Shown piece after piece: positions 21,033 through 32,737 of a DNA stretch of 64,000 nt. Both the position numbers and the translations under genes were made by a program. Each line of letters starts with the position of its first letter. Within the stretch, counting starts at the first letter, position 1. The DNA is from Plantago elongata (Eukaryota; Streptophyta; Magnoliopsida; Lamiales; Plantaginaceae): contig JAYMSP010000188.1 in the NCBI GenBank assembly GCA_036897095.1, forward strand, positions 1 through 64,000, in the 5' to 3' direction. The notes below the pieces were generated by a model, which saw only the letters and a program-made list of their open reading frames with translations, ran no database searches and was not told where the DNA came from.

Positions 21033-22405
21033 GATTTTGATTCTTGTGATTCTGACTATGAATAATGATCCACATCTTGGACGCCTGAAACTACCCCGAC
21101 TCAAGATGAGCCGTCAGCCAGATTATAAACAGTTACTAACCGGTTCCTTTCCTCGCATTGACTCAAACAATTCGGTCCACATCTATATGATGAAGTTGCC
21201 ATTTTTGGCTAATGTCAGATTCAGAAATCATGGGCACGAGCTTCGGAAAACTATGTAGATCCAAGAAAGTGCTTGCTGCGGTGTTATTGTTCATCTGCTG
21301 TTGAACTTTATGTCACATGGCTGCTGAACTGAGTAAATGGTGCACATGGTGTTTGTAATACATGAAGTTGGTGAGATTAGTTTGGCACATTGCTCTATGT
21401 TGTGATCTGTTTAGATTGTATATATGGCATGTAACTTTAATGTAATGATATACATGTCCATGGAACCCATGTCCATGATTGATGTCTAGAATAGATAAAG
21501 AGTGATCGAGTTGATAATATTTTATTGGACCCATATTTTAGTTTATGTTACCGTTCAATATTGGTATCTGTTTTAGTCCAAAAATCTAATAGTTTTATAA
21601 GTATTTATTAACTCCCGACACTAATATGATACGGATTTGATGTATTCGACCCGGGCAACTGGCCATGAGGAGGTTCAATAATTCAAATTATTGATTGAAC
21701 TGATATCAAATTATTGATAGTAGTGCTAGATCTTTGTGTGTATGGCACTATATATGAAAATTGAGTTTGCGTGGACGAAATTATTAAAGCCGTACGAGTT
21801 TTCAAGTGTTACTACTATTCATGAGTCCATGAACGTTATCAATATGATGGCGATTGGCCGCTTCATTCTTCTTGTATGTGTGCATTGCATATCCTATGCT
21901 ATTATAATTAGTGATTACAAAGAAATACACATTGATGGAATGTGTTAGGAGTCCCGTGATATGATTCGAGAACCCATACCCGTACTATATGAGAAAATTT
22001 TAAAATGAATGATAGTGGTAACACGATCTTACTACAATTCATATATTTATTATTCTTATTTAAAAATTGGTATGGTATCACATGTCTGATCTAAAAAGTC
22101 GATACATATATAGGAAATATATAGGAAATTTTATTGATGACAAATTAAATTATAAAGAGTATAAAAAATGCTTCGACGTGTACTCCCTTCCGAATGCACA
22201 ATCATCTCTGGCGTGTGTGATGAAAGGTGACAAGCAACGTGGCTGGGTTCTAGCAACGTAAATAGTATCGGATATAAACAGAGGAATTATCGCGTATTTG
22301 TAAGGGACCATCATCGATTGTTTGATTTTGGTATTTGTCTATTAGATTAGGCATTGATCAGTTGTACACATCTGTTAACGTTTGAACCAACCAAACTACT
22401 ACTTA

Positions 22406-22653
22406 CTCCGTCCTCCGTCTGGTTCTAAGCTTCTCGAATACTTTTTTAATTCAAAAAATAAAATAAAAATATTTTTTTATAAAATAATAAGACAAAAATA
22501 CTTTTGTTTATAACTGAGTGACATAAGATATAATTTTGAGTTATTGTCTGAACATTCTAATATTATAGTTGAACTAAAAATAGATACAAATGAAAATGAA
22601 AAGTTTGAACATGGAACTGGTAAAGTAGGAAGTTTAGGACAGGACGAAGGAAG
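22406..22653. mobile_element. Stowaway-like MITE
   Basis: A 248-bp element begins CTCCGTCCTCCGTCTGG and ends in the inverted form GGACGAAGGAAG, flanked by TA on both sides. Ends of the CTCCCTCCGTCC type with TA target duplication are those of Tc1/mariner-derived Stowaway MITEs. The interior is AT-rich and non-coding. Confidence 0.75.
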
Positions 22654-22726
22654 TATAATCTATAACTGATTACCCTTTCATTTCCATTTCCTGTCTGAAT
22701 CCCCCAAAAAGTAACATTACTGTTTG

Positions 22727-22891
22727 CCACTAACTTTTCATCTAAATGAGTTTCTTATAAAAAATTTATTACGTGAATGCACAAATTTTTAAACAAGTTG
22801 GATGTTTGAGAAGCTAATCAAGTTAGCTTGTTGAACAAAAAAACATGACCAGCTACCTTTTCAGATACCAGCTACCTATTCAGTTAGTTTG
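22727..22891 (+). repeat. MITE-like dispersed repeat, copy 2
   Basis: Inverted-orientation partner of 13912-14087, sharing the CTAATCAAGTTAGCTTGTT and CCAGCTACCTTTTCAG blocks. A CAGCTACC phrase is repeated just after, suggesting a small local duplication at this end. Confidence 0.6.
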
Positions 22892-23761
22892 ACTAAGCTT
22901 TCTGTGTCATGATATCTCCATCGCATCTCCACATGATATGTCGAGAGCATATAAGTATATAATCTTGCATCGGACGTCAATTATAAATACACGAATCTTT
23001 TATTCTTACATGCTCACTTTCAAAAAAGCTTAGTCTTTAATTAAAATTTAAAAGAAATTTTTACCATACCATATATATTCATGTTATACCAAATAAACGA
23101 ATCGAATCATTCTCAATTTCGTAATAATTGAACTACGAACAAAGTTTGTGTTCCACTCACCAACTACCTTAAGAATGAGCTGAATTTAAATGTCTGTACA
23201 ACTACTAAGGTCGATTCGCATTGGTCGTAATCTTATCTTTTGAGCTGGTTTATGATGGAATAAGCACTCGGGACACGTCAAAAAGATACTGTAAATATGT
23301 CTGTTTTCTCTTGATGTCAATTTTGGGCAGTATCATGCCGACATAAAATATGCTTTTGGTACCATTTTGACTAATCATTTATTTTCTTTCTTTTTATTTT
23401 TATGTTTAAAGAACTTACGATGGCCTAATGACACAAAATATCTATGTAACTTCTTACAGTACATACTCTTTACCACATGCAAGTTGAGAATATATTTTTG
23501 ATGGGTCTAACCTGTAAGATACAAATAATTAATTTTAACATTTAAATATGTATAATTATCTTTTATCTTTAAATATGTAATCAAATGACAAGCTGAGACA
23601 TCTCGTAACCATAATGTTACGGGTTCGATTCCACTAAATAGATGATTATATTCGATGAATAAATATTGATGGTGATTTGCATCTACAATCGAAGGATAAA
23701 TTCGTCTTGTTCAAACATTGTAATTGTATTTGTAATACTATATCTCAAGAAAAAAAAATTA

Positions 23762-24037
23762 CTCCCTCTGATCTTTTATAAACTTCATATCCATTTGCTT
23801 TCTCTCAAATTAAGGAAAAGATATATTTTATTAATTTATATATGATATTATATTGTCTATAAAGTTGGAAGTGGGTGATAAAGTAAGAGAGACATTGAAC
23901 AAAATAATAATAAAGTAGAAAAAATATATAATAAATAATTAATTAGTGGGATAAAAACTTCTTTTATAAGTTAAGTAAGTTTATAACGAAAAATTGTAAA
24001 AGTAAAATTAGAAAGTTATTAACGAAAAGGGATGGAG
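23762..24037. mobile_element. Stowaway-like MITE
   Basis: A 276-bp element begins CTCCCTCTGATCTTTTATAA and ends AAAAGGGATGGAG, with TA on each side. Ends and target site fit Stowaway (Tc1/mariner) MITEs. It is AT-rich and non-coding, and lies about 700 bases upstream of the LPEAT2 start. Confidence 0.8.
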
Positions 24038-24340
24038 TACATCCTTTTCATTTCTCTCCATATGAAAGTGCAAAACAACTTATTCAAAATTATTGTTCGT
24101 GATACTACATCCAACTCATCATCATAATTTCAACGCTCATTTTTATTGGCGCCATATTCCCACAAGATCTTGTTTTATAATAAGCAAATCCGGATTCTAA
24201 CGTGATGAAATGCATGTACACAATTGTTATATTGCTGGAACAATCAACTCCCCACTCAAATAAATTATATTATATAAATTAATTTTTATTAAAAAAGACC
24301 ACTCAAATTTTATATCCTTCCGTCCCTAAATTATCTCTAT

Positions 24341-24416
24341 ACAAAATATACAACATTAACAATCACTAATCCATCTAAACAAAATATACAACATTAACAA
24401 TCACTAATCAATCTTA
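24341..24416. repeat. Two-copy 38-bp tandem duplication
   Basis: The phrase ACAAAATATACAACATTAAC with AATCACTAATC is repeated with a period of 38 bases and almost no divergence. It sits about 300 bases upstream of the LPEAT2 start codon, within its presumed promoter. Confidence 0.8.
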
Positions 24417-24614
24417 CATATCACCTGTGACGTTTACTGCATAGTCGATAATGTATATAATATAGTCTCATGTGACTTTATTTTCCCTCCATTCCTTTTT
24501 AAAGCGATATTATATAAAAACCGGGCCCACCACAGATATAATAAATAAAATGGGTGCTGTCCAACCGGTATACACAAATCTGATCAACCGATCAAATTTT
24601 CAACCATTCAATTC

Positions 24615-24623
24615 ATATATAAA
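24615..24623 (+). promoter_or_regulatory. TATA box of the LPEAT2 gene
   Basis: TATATAAAC lies 88 bases before the ATG, a spacing that leaves a leader of about 60 nucleotides. Confidence 0.55.
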
Positions 24624-24710
24624 CACGGTCTCAAACATTCAACATCTCCTTTTCCTCTCAAATTCCCAAAATCCGAATCTCAATCGGAACAATTCCATCT
24701 CCGATCACCC

Positions 24711-27700
24711 ATGGCGGCGCCACCACCACCCGCCGCCGACCAATCCATCACCACTCCTCTCCTCTCCGACCACCTTATCCTCACGGTCACCGAAAACTCC
24801 GACGAATCTCCTCCTCCGGAGCTTCTTCTGCGTTCCGACGGCTCCAACCGGACTAATCCGTTCGCGTTCATCGGAGCGAGCGACGGATTCGAGCTGGCTG
24901 GATCTGGAAGCACGGTTGATCCGTTCCGGAACCACACGCCGGTGATTGAGGGATTGTACGAGTGGGTGAAGATTCTGATCATTCTGCCGATTGTTGTGGT
25001 TCGGCTTGTTTTGTTCGGGTTTTTCTTAGCTGTGGGGTACTTGGCCACGCGTTTGGCGTTGTTGAGGTGGAAGGATCGGGCGAATCCGATGCCGGAGTGG
25101 CGTTCCAGGCTTATGTGGGTTACTAGGTTCTGTGCCCGTGCGATTCTCTTCTCGTTTGGGTAATTTTGCCCATCCTTTTTTTCGGTTTGTTAGCGAGTTG
25201 TGTGGAGGTTTGGTGCGAGTAGTTTGTGATGATTTGGTTGACTTTTGGCGGAGATTCTGGCGGGTGTTAGGGATGAATTGATTGTTTGAAATTCGAGTCA
25301 ATTTTGTAGTATGAATTATTTACTATGTTTGGTTGTTTATGCTAGATACGTCGATAGGTTGAGATAAAAAATCCTCTGGTAGCATTAAAGAGTGAGAGTT
25401 GAGTGTACATGAGTAACTGAGTTTGCTTGAGCATTTCAAGGACACTGTGGCTAGTGATCGTTAACATTCGAAACAGTTTTGAATTATCTATCATGATTGG
25501 CTGTTTATGTGATACGACAATAGGTTCAGATATAAATTCTTTTGTAGCATTAACAGTGAGAGTTGAGTGTAAGTGTGTTTGCTTGAGCATTTTAAGGACA
25601 CCGAGGCTAGTGATTGTTAAAATTGGAATCAGTTTTTGAATTATCTACTATGTTTGGCTGTTTATGTAAATTACGTCAACAGGTTGACAGATAAAATTCT
25701 CTTGTCGAATTAAGAGTGAGAGTTGAGTGCATGTGTTGTGAGAGAAGTTGAGTGTACTGGACGTTGGTTGTAACATGTTTAGAATACAATTGGCTAGTGT
25801 TTTTCCTCTTCTAGTTTACGGAATGGTGAGCTGGAATTTGAGATTACTGGAATGTTTTACTACCATCTAGGGTGAAATTGTTCGCGTGCTTTATGAGTTA
25901 TGAGGAGGTTTATTAGTTCAACTTTGATAATCATTTATAAATACAAGAATAATTTGACATTTTTCTTTACTTGTATGTGAAGACTCTCAGGAATAAATCT
26001 GCAATTGTTGAGAAGACGAAAGACACTGAATTGTTTACCTAGTTAGCCAGAATGTCTGACTGCATCTACCCAAGTCAGGGTTATACAATATGTTTCAATA
26101 AATAGGTATTCACTCATTGGGATTCTTATTATTTTATCCCCTAAAAATCACTCCTTAGGATGTCTATTCACAACTAACAATGTAGTTTTATCTTTCTTTT
26201 CTGCATTGATAGTGGTGCACATACTTATTTACACCACAACAACCGTTTCCCTATTTTATTTTGTGAGCCATAATGGTTTTAGGATACCTCATTTTTCACT
26301 TTTTATCCTAACTTTTTTTATTTTAGTTTAGATATAGGATAAGGAATGGTTTTGTTTATCCTACACTGGTGGTCATATAATAAATTGCTGGGTAATTTAT
26401 ATAAGAGAGGTAGCCGGTAGGTTTATTACAATTGTACATAAACTGCCTCAAATTAAAATACCTCCAAAGGGTTTGCCTACTGGGCAGTGCCATCGATTTT
26501 TTTACTTGGACCTACTTGTTTGTGGTGAACTTATATAGTAAGTGATAGTCAATTTATATAAGCATTTGCACATACAACCTAAGGCTAAATGATTGGATGC
26601 ATTTTAAATTACCATACTGGTTCTTGATTGTTTTAAATGATGTGGTTTAGAATGTTAGATTAGGAAAGTGAAGTATTCAAGTTCAGGGTAAGGTGGGGCC
26701 GAGTTTTTAACCAGTTTATTATGATAGGCTGGTCCGATTTGGATATATACTTATAAGCACTCCTTGTTTGTCTCTGGTACAGCTACCATTGGATTACAAG
26801 AAGAGGAAGACCTGCTCCGAGGGAAGCTGCTCCTATAGTAGTATCTAATCATGTATCATATATTGAACCTATTTTCTTTTTCTATGAATTGTTCCCAACG
26901 ATAGTAGCCTCTGAATCGCACGATTCCATGCCATTCGTGGGAACCATCATCAGAGCTATGCAGGTACTTCTAGGTCCAAACAAATCTGTTACATCTTTCT
27001 GACTCTTTCCCATTTTTTCGAACTTGATTTGTGCCCATAATTGTCTTTTTTACTTCCTTTCTGTGTTTGCTTTTATTTTGTTTTGTTTTTGTTGTAATTA
27101 GAGAGACATGATTTATCTTCATTTTATTTTCAGTTTTCCTTCCGCCATCATGTCTATGAACTAGATAATTGATCATGGTTCTCTCCGTATTTCTTCTGCA
27201 GGTTATTTATGTCGATAGATTCTCAAGATCATCAAGAAAGCACGCTGTAAATGAAATAAAGGTAGACAGCATCTGTGCATACTGTCTTAATCTAATCTTG
27301 AATTATATGAGATATTTTAATAAGTTTAGGCCAGTTCATCTTCATTGGGAACTGAATCTTGTATGGCTGTATAAAAATCTTTTTATGATTTTTAAGTTTC
27401 ATCAGTATATAAGCTATTTGATACAGAAATGTTCTTTTAAGGATGTTAAAAACAGAGGAAGGCTTCTAGCAATCGGTTTCCTCGAGTGCTTTTATTTCCT
27501 GAGGGAACAACAAGTAATGGAAGAGGTCTACTTTCCTTTCAACTTGGTGCATTTATCCCTGGTTATGCTGTTCAGCCAGTTGTCGTTCGCTACCGCTACG
27601 TCCACTTTGACCAATCCTGGTATCATTCTTCTTTGATTTTCTTACTTGTTCATTCTCATCCAACGTGAACATTGCTTCAGAAAACTTATATTTCTGGTGC

Positions 27701-30700
27701 AGGGGGAATATTTCAGTTGGAAAGTTAATGTTCAGAATGCTTACTCAGTTCCATAATTTCATGGAGGTAATCCTCCAAGTCCTTAAAATTTATTTTCTGG
27801 TACATTGATCCATTCACATTCCTGAGGCACAGTTTTATGTGATATTAAGAAACTCATACGAATTCTGTTTCCGTATAACCACTGCTTCTTGTTTCCTTGA
27901 AATATGCAGGATATGAAATAATTCCTCAAAACTAAAGGAACTGAATGTGAAAATGGGAATTCTCTTAAAATATACTGTAGAATCTGTTGATTATTGTTGG
28001 CTTTTTCCTTCTCCATAAAACAAAGAATGATTCCCCTACCCTAGAGTGGCGAATAAAGTGATGAAAACGATTTTTTTTCTGTATACTATAAAGAGCTTGG
28101 TAATTTTGTATTACCATGTTATAGGTTGGAAAGTAGGTTTTAATATAAACAAATTGCTAACTGTTGGTGCTAATGTACTAAACATCTTATAAAATTCATA
28201 AGATCTTTTGAATTTTATATTGTGGTGCTTCTGTCTGAAAGTATGATATCATATTTAGAACGGAGGACAAGAAGAAAATTGTAAATTATAAATGATGCTG
28301 TGAAGAAGAAATATTTCCTCTAAATGTAATTAATTTAAAGAGAACTTTATTGTTTGTTTTTCTTTGGAAAACAAAACAGGGCTTACATTCTCCATGTGAG
28401 CCTGCCCTTCGTTAAATTACCTTTATTCTTATGTCAGCTAACAACATATCCTTCAGCCCTCTATAGAGATTCTCAAACTTTATTTACCCTTATTGCTATT
28501 AGCATAACAATTAGTTGCCAAAGTAAAAGGGATTACTAAAAGTTTGTAACTGAATGGTCAATAGAGGCATAGAGCTTAACCTTTCTGCTGTATTATCCAG
28601 TGCAGAACTACTGGAACTTACAATGTCTTAGGTTTCATGCATTAAGATTTATGTGGGTTTGGTTTAGACTTCAACCTTATGCCATCTTGTATCACTAATG
28701 ATCGGACATAATCATATCAACTTTCTTGCTTTTGACAGGTTGAGTATCTTCCTCCCGTGTTACCTAATGAGAGCCGGAAGGAGAATGCCATCAATTTCTC
28801 CCAGAGGGTGAGTTACGGCTTCATATGATCTGCATAATATGCTTGTTTTATACACCCCAGCCCCCTGTTCCACGCCACCCCGATTGAGACTGTTCTTTCC
28901 CTGGTCATGCTGTTTTGCACTTAAATATGAAGGCATTTGATCTTTTGCATCTTTACCTTTTAGTTGAAATTTACCCGCAGCACTTCACATTCGCTTAGCA
29001 CTTCCTGTCACTCCTTAGACCTCTATTTGCTCTTTTGGTTGTTAGAATCACGCTCTTTGGCATTAAACTATTCTCGTTTTTAAAGATTTCATCTTTGTCT
29101 GAAAACAGTGCCATGAGTTTATTGGTGGTAGATTTTGCATTCATCACTTGTGAGTGGACTAATTCTGACAGGTTTTCTCACACAATGTCATAATCTCATC
29201 GCACTACTTGTAAGAGGCCCATTTTGATTTTAGAATTCTTGTTTTGAGAATAAGATGGGATTACTCGTAGGAATTTCTTAAAGCTCTTTTCTGATAAACC
29301 AAGCATCTGAGGACCAAAAATAAAGCCAGGGCCATGATATTTGTATGATTATATAATTTATTTGAGGTTGTTTATGTATAGACAATCAATCTACCATGAT
29401 GTTCCTAAGTCGGGGCCGAGCAAAAGTATACTCTAATGGCTGATACTATTTTATGCAATATAACTTGTCAAGGTCGTACTGCAGTACTTATTCACAAGTG
29501 TGCATATCTTGCCTGCATCTAATCAAACAGAGGCCTAAGCTGTGACTTTAACTTAACTAATTCATTTATTCGTGCATATGAAGCAATGCCATAATCATAT
29601 GCACTTGGCTGTCCTGCTTTATTATATGTTGAGTACCACTTTATGTAATTGTAATGCTTATTGATGTACAATGCAGACTAGTCATGCTATTGCGAGTGCT
29701 CTCAATGTGGTGCAAACGTCATACTCCTATGGAGATTTTATGCTTCTTTCAAAGGCAGCTGAGTTAAAGCAGGTGAGTGGTTTGATGCACGATTCATTTG
29801 AGATTGCTAGTTCATCTTTTTTGTTTTTGTTTTTCTTTTAAACAACAAAGGTGACTCGAACCCCTGACCTATTGGTTGGAGGGGAAGCGACTTACCAACT
29901 GAGCTGCACTTCGTCATCAGATTGCTAGTTTATCTAAATGCTCAAATCATTGACTGATATATAATTTCTCTTCTGACAGGAAAACCCCTCAGTGTATATG
30001 GTTGAAATGGCTTGGGTTCAATCAGTAAGTCAGACTTTACTGATGTTTGTTTTATTGTAATCCACCTTTGGGAATTGCTTTTCATATCTCTGTTAATGCC
30101 GAAGGATGTATGGTCATTACCATTTATATATTATTGTAATCCATATGTTGGATACCATATGCTATTCATTTCAACCTGTATGTTTCTTTCTCAATGGATG
30201 GTTTATTTACTGTGACAGTTTCATGTTATACACACGTCCGATTGTCATGCTGTAAATAAGTTGGGTGGAAACTGTACTGAACATCTGCATGCCTCTCATG
30301 TTGTAAATGTTTATCATTACTTAATTTACTAGGACATAATGGATTTTCCTTCTCACTTTCAGTCACTTCATCTTAGAGTTTTGGAAGCCATAGAATTTCT
30401 GGAGATATATTTGTCCATGAATCCGAATGCCAGGTATTCCAATTGCTGTTATTTTCCTCATATTTTGTACGTATATATTTGCACTACATGCATCCAGAAA
30501 TTGTTTACAAACTGAACCTAAACATTGCTTTCTTAGGCTGATTTTTCTTTTTCTTTTTCGTGCACATAAAAGTATATAATTTACTGATGTTCTGCTGCAT
30601 AATGTACCGTTTCTCATGTATAGATAGTGATGGATATGTGGTGTTTGCACTTAGTTCGAGTGTGTAGATTAAAATAAACAGCAATTCAGTGTTGATTGTT

Positions 30701-32737
30701 TGTGAAACATATTTTAGAAAACGTTTGCTTGACACTTAAAGATTTTAGATCTGGATGGGATGCCTACCCACTAGCGTATTAAACAGTGTAAAATCAAAAC
30801 ATGTTTATAAGATGTCAAAACATGTTGGAAACACAACTTAAGTTTGTGGCTGCTGATCGAATTGATAACTTTCCTGTCAAAATTGATTCTGTTAGCAAGT
30901 TCCTGCATACATGCAATGTTGTAAACATTGTTCTGATTGAATTTCATGCTCTATGCAGTGGGTATGTTAAATACCACGACTTCCTCAGAGGGTTAAGGCT
31001 GAAACCCTGTGGCATTTCAGAAAAGGTTGGCTAGTGAACTTTCTTTTATGCACTCTTCATAGCCTTGTAATCAAATATCCAGCAATTTGTTACAGTGGTT
31101 TAATTTCTGCTTTCTTCCATTGCGTGTTTGCAAATACAGAATGCATACTTATACAATATAAGATGCAGCTGGGTTGTTTACTAAAATTTTGTTGGTATAT
31201 ATAGTAAATACTATAGCTCGCTTGACAGTGACACGTAATAGTGCTTTTGTTATCCGCTTTGCCCTTTTGCGTTGTTTCCAGAATTCATGCAATTCTCCTT
31301 GGAGAACTTAACTTTTGGCTTTGGATGTCATTAGCTTCCCATACCATATATCCTTTATTTGTGACAGCTTCTATTAATTATGCCTTACTTTGATTTGTAT
31401 CTAATTAGACCTTGATTGCCTCAATTTGCAGATGTTTGAATACTTTGACATTCCAAAGATTGGTAAAATCACCTTTAAACAGGTAAACTTGCACCTCTAC
31501 TTCTGTAATTTGCTAATTTGTGAGGAGCCTTGCTGCACTGCACTACTCATAGTCTCTTAATATGGGAGCTCACAACATCGAAATAGAGAATTTTAGAAGC
31601 CGAGATGGAAGAAAAATAACATGTTGTAAAATAAACAGATTACTATAATAAATTTTCTCAACCTCTTTTGATGAATTTTCTTGTGGATTTTCATCTGGTA
31701 TCTGGTCTTTTTTTAAAAGTAATATGCCTTCAACAAGTTGAAATATATGGGTTTGACTTATCATATGGCTGTATGCTCCTTTGAAAATCCAATATATGTT
31801 GGGTTGGATATCTTTAAGTGGCACGTTTCAATGCATGAAATTAAAATTCAGCAAAATTTGCTATATTGATCTACCTGATTCTGTAAAGCCGACTTTTGTT
31901 GAGCTGGATTATAATGCCTTTCGAAGCCTCTACTTGGGCGTTGGATTGTGGGGTAGCCTTGTAGGGAACGTATTTGTACTTACAGATTTGGATAGGAAGT
32001 TTGGAATCTTAATAATTTAAACTCTATCATTGCAGTTTTTGCTTGGTTCAGCCAATATCTTGAGGCAGCCACTGTTTCGACATGCATGTGAACTAGCATT
32101 TAACGAGTGTGATACCAGTGGAAGTGATATTTCTAAGCCGGAGGTAATCTTCATTATGCAGCTCTTTCAATTTCAAATGCAGTTTGCCTTAGGATTCTTG
32201 TGACAGGTTTATATTTCTTTTGTAACAGTTACAGGATGCATTATCATTATCACTTCCAAACTTGAACTTCGATGAGGTGAGCTGGAAATTTATCTGTCAT
32301 AAAAAGGCTTTGCAAAAATTTGGGAACACTATTACCTTAGAGCACCAATATTTTTCTTATGTGTATTCTTGTAAATGCTCCTTTCAATAAGAATACCTAG
32401 CACACCAAATTAGTTTCCAGCTTGAAGCTCATCTGTTCGTTTCACATTGAAATCGCTTTCATGAGCTCTGAATAGTGAATAAATGATGTCTTCCAAGAAA
32501 ACCTGTCTTCTGCATTATCATGCTTTTCCATATTTTACTCATGTATACTGCTCTTGAGTTTTACAGATTGAAGGGCTTTTCAACTTATTTGACATGGACA
32601 GTGATGGGAAAATCAGCAAAGATGATTTTATAACCTGTTTGAGAAGATATCCATTGCTCATAGCACTTTTTTCACCCAAATTGCTGCAAAGAACATTGTC
32701 TATAACCGACCAGAGTCCAGTGGAAGAGGATTTATGA
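24711..32737 (+). CDS. LPEAT2: LPEAT2-type lysophospholipid acyltransferase with EF-hands
   Basis: Acyl-CoA-dependent enzyme that re-acylates lysophosphatidylethanolamine and related lysophospholipids in endomembranes. Fourteen exons (24711-25159, 26783-26963, 27202-27261, 27456-27619, 27703-27766, 28739-28807, 29677-29772, 29980-30024, 30363-30433, 30959-31025, 31432-31482, 32036-32143, 32229-32276, 32567-32737) give 547 residues; I recall the Arabidopsis protein as about 540. Seen: a hydrophobic segment near 83-115; motif I NHVSYIEPIF at 172-181 in the form shared with LPEAT2; ESHDSMPFVGTIIRAMQVIYVDR; motif III LFPEGTT at 243-249; HFDQSWGNIS; a C-terminal EF-hand region. The second EF loop DMDSDGKISKDD (500-511) looks able to bind calcium, while the first (from Asp465) is one residue short and degenerate. 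Intron 1 holds tandem repeats and intron 7 a SINE fragment. SOC1 and AGL6 follow, as in Arabidopsis. Confidence 0.95.
25313..25735 (+). repeat. About 160-bp tandem repeat in intron 1 of LPEAT2
   Basis: Two full units and a partial third carry the phrases GAATTATyTAyyATGwTTGG, TAGCATTAA and GAGTGAGAGTTGAGTG. The last phrase occurs at 25391, 25555 and 25715, giving periods of 164 and 160 bases. It lies entirely within the intron 25160-26782, so it does not alter the protein. Confidence 0.75.
29839..29925 (-). repeat. tRNA-derived SINE fragment in intron 7 of LPEAT2
   Basis: Read on the minus strand it contains GCAGCTCAGTTGGTAAGTCG (A box) and GGGGTTCGAGTC (B box) in tRNA spacing, joined by CTCCAACCAATAGGTCA. 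The same head, AGCTCAGTTGGTAAG...CTCCAACCAATA, recurs at 58577. There is no acceptor stem pairing, so it is a SINE head rather than a tRNA gene. Confidence 0.65.

Larger units (their letters stand above)
21033..24600. other. Intergenic region between the CRM and LPEAT2 genes
   Basis: The first few hundred bases are probably the CRM gene's 3' untranslated region. The rest is AT-rich without recognisable coding sequence. It contains two Stowaway-like MITEs, a dispersed repeat copy, a tRNA-like fragment (GGGTTCGATTCC near 23620) and a 38-bp tandem duplication, all but the tRNA-like fragment listed separately. Confidence 0.45.

Noticed and set aside
25342-25639. Two opposed open frames with repeated peptides in LPEAT2 intron 1
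   Set aside because: The repeated peptides come from the 160-bp tandem repeat; no start context, domain or splice evidence.
29839-29925. Possible tRNA gene on the minus strand in the LPEAT2 intron
   Set aside because: A and B boxes are present but acceptor and anticodon stems do not pair, and the same head occurs elsewhere with SINE-type spacer.
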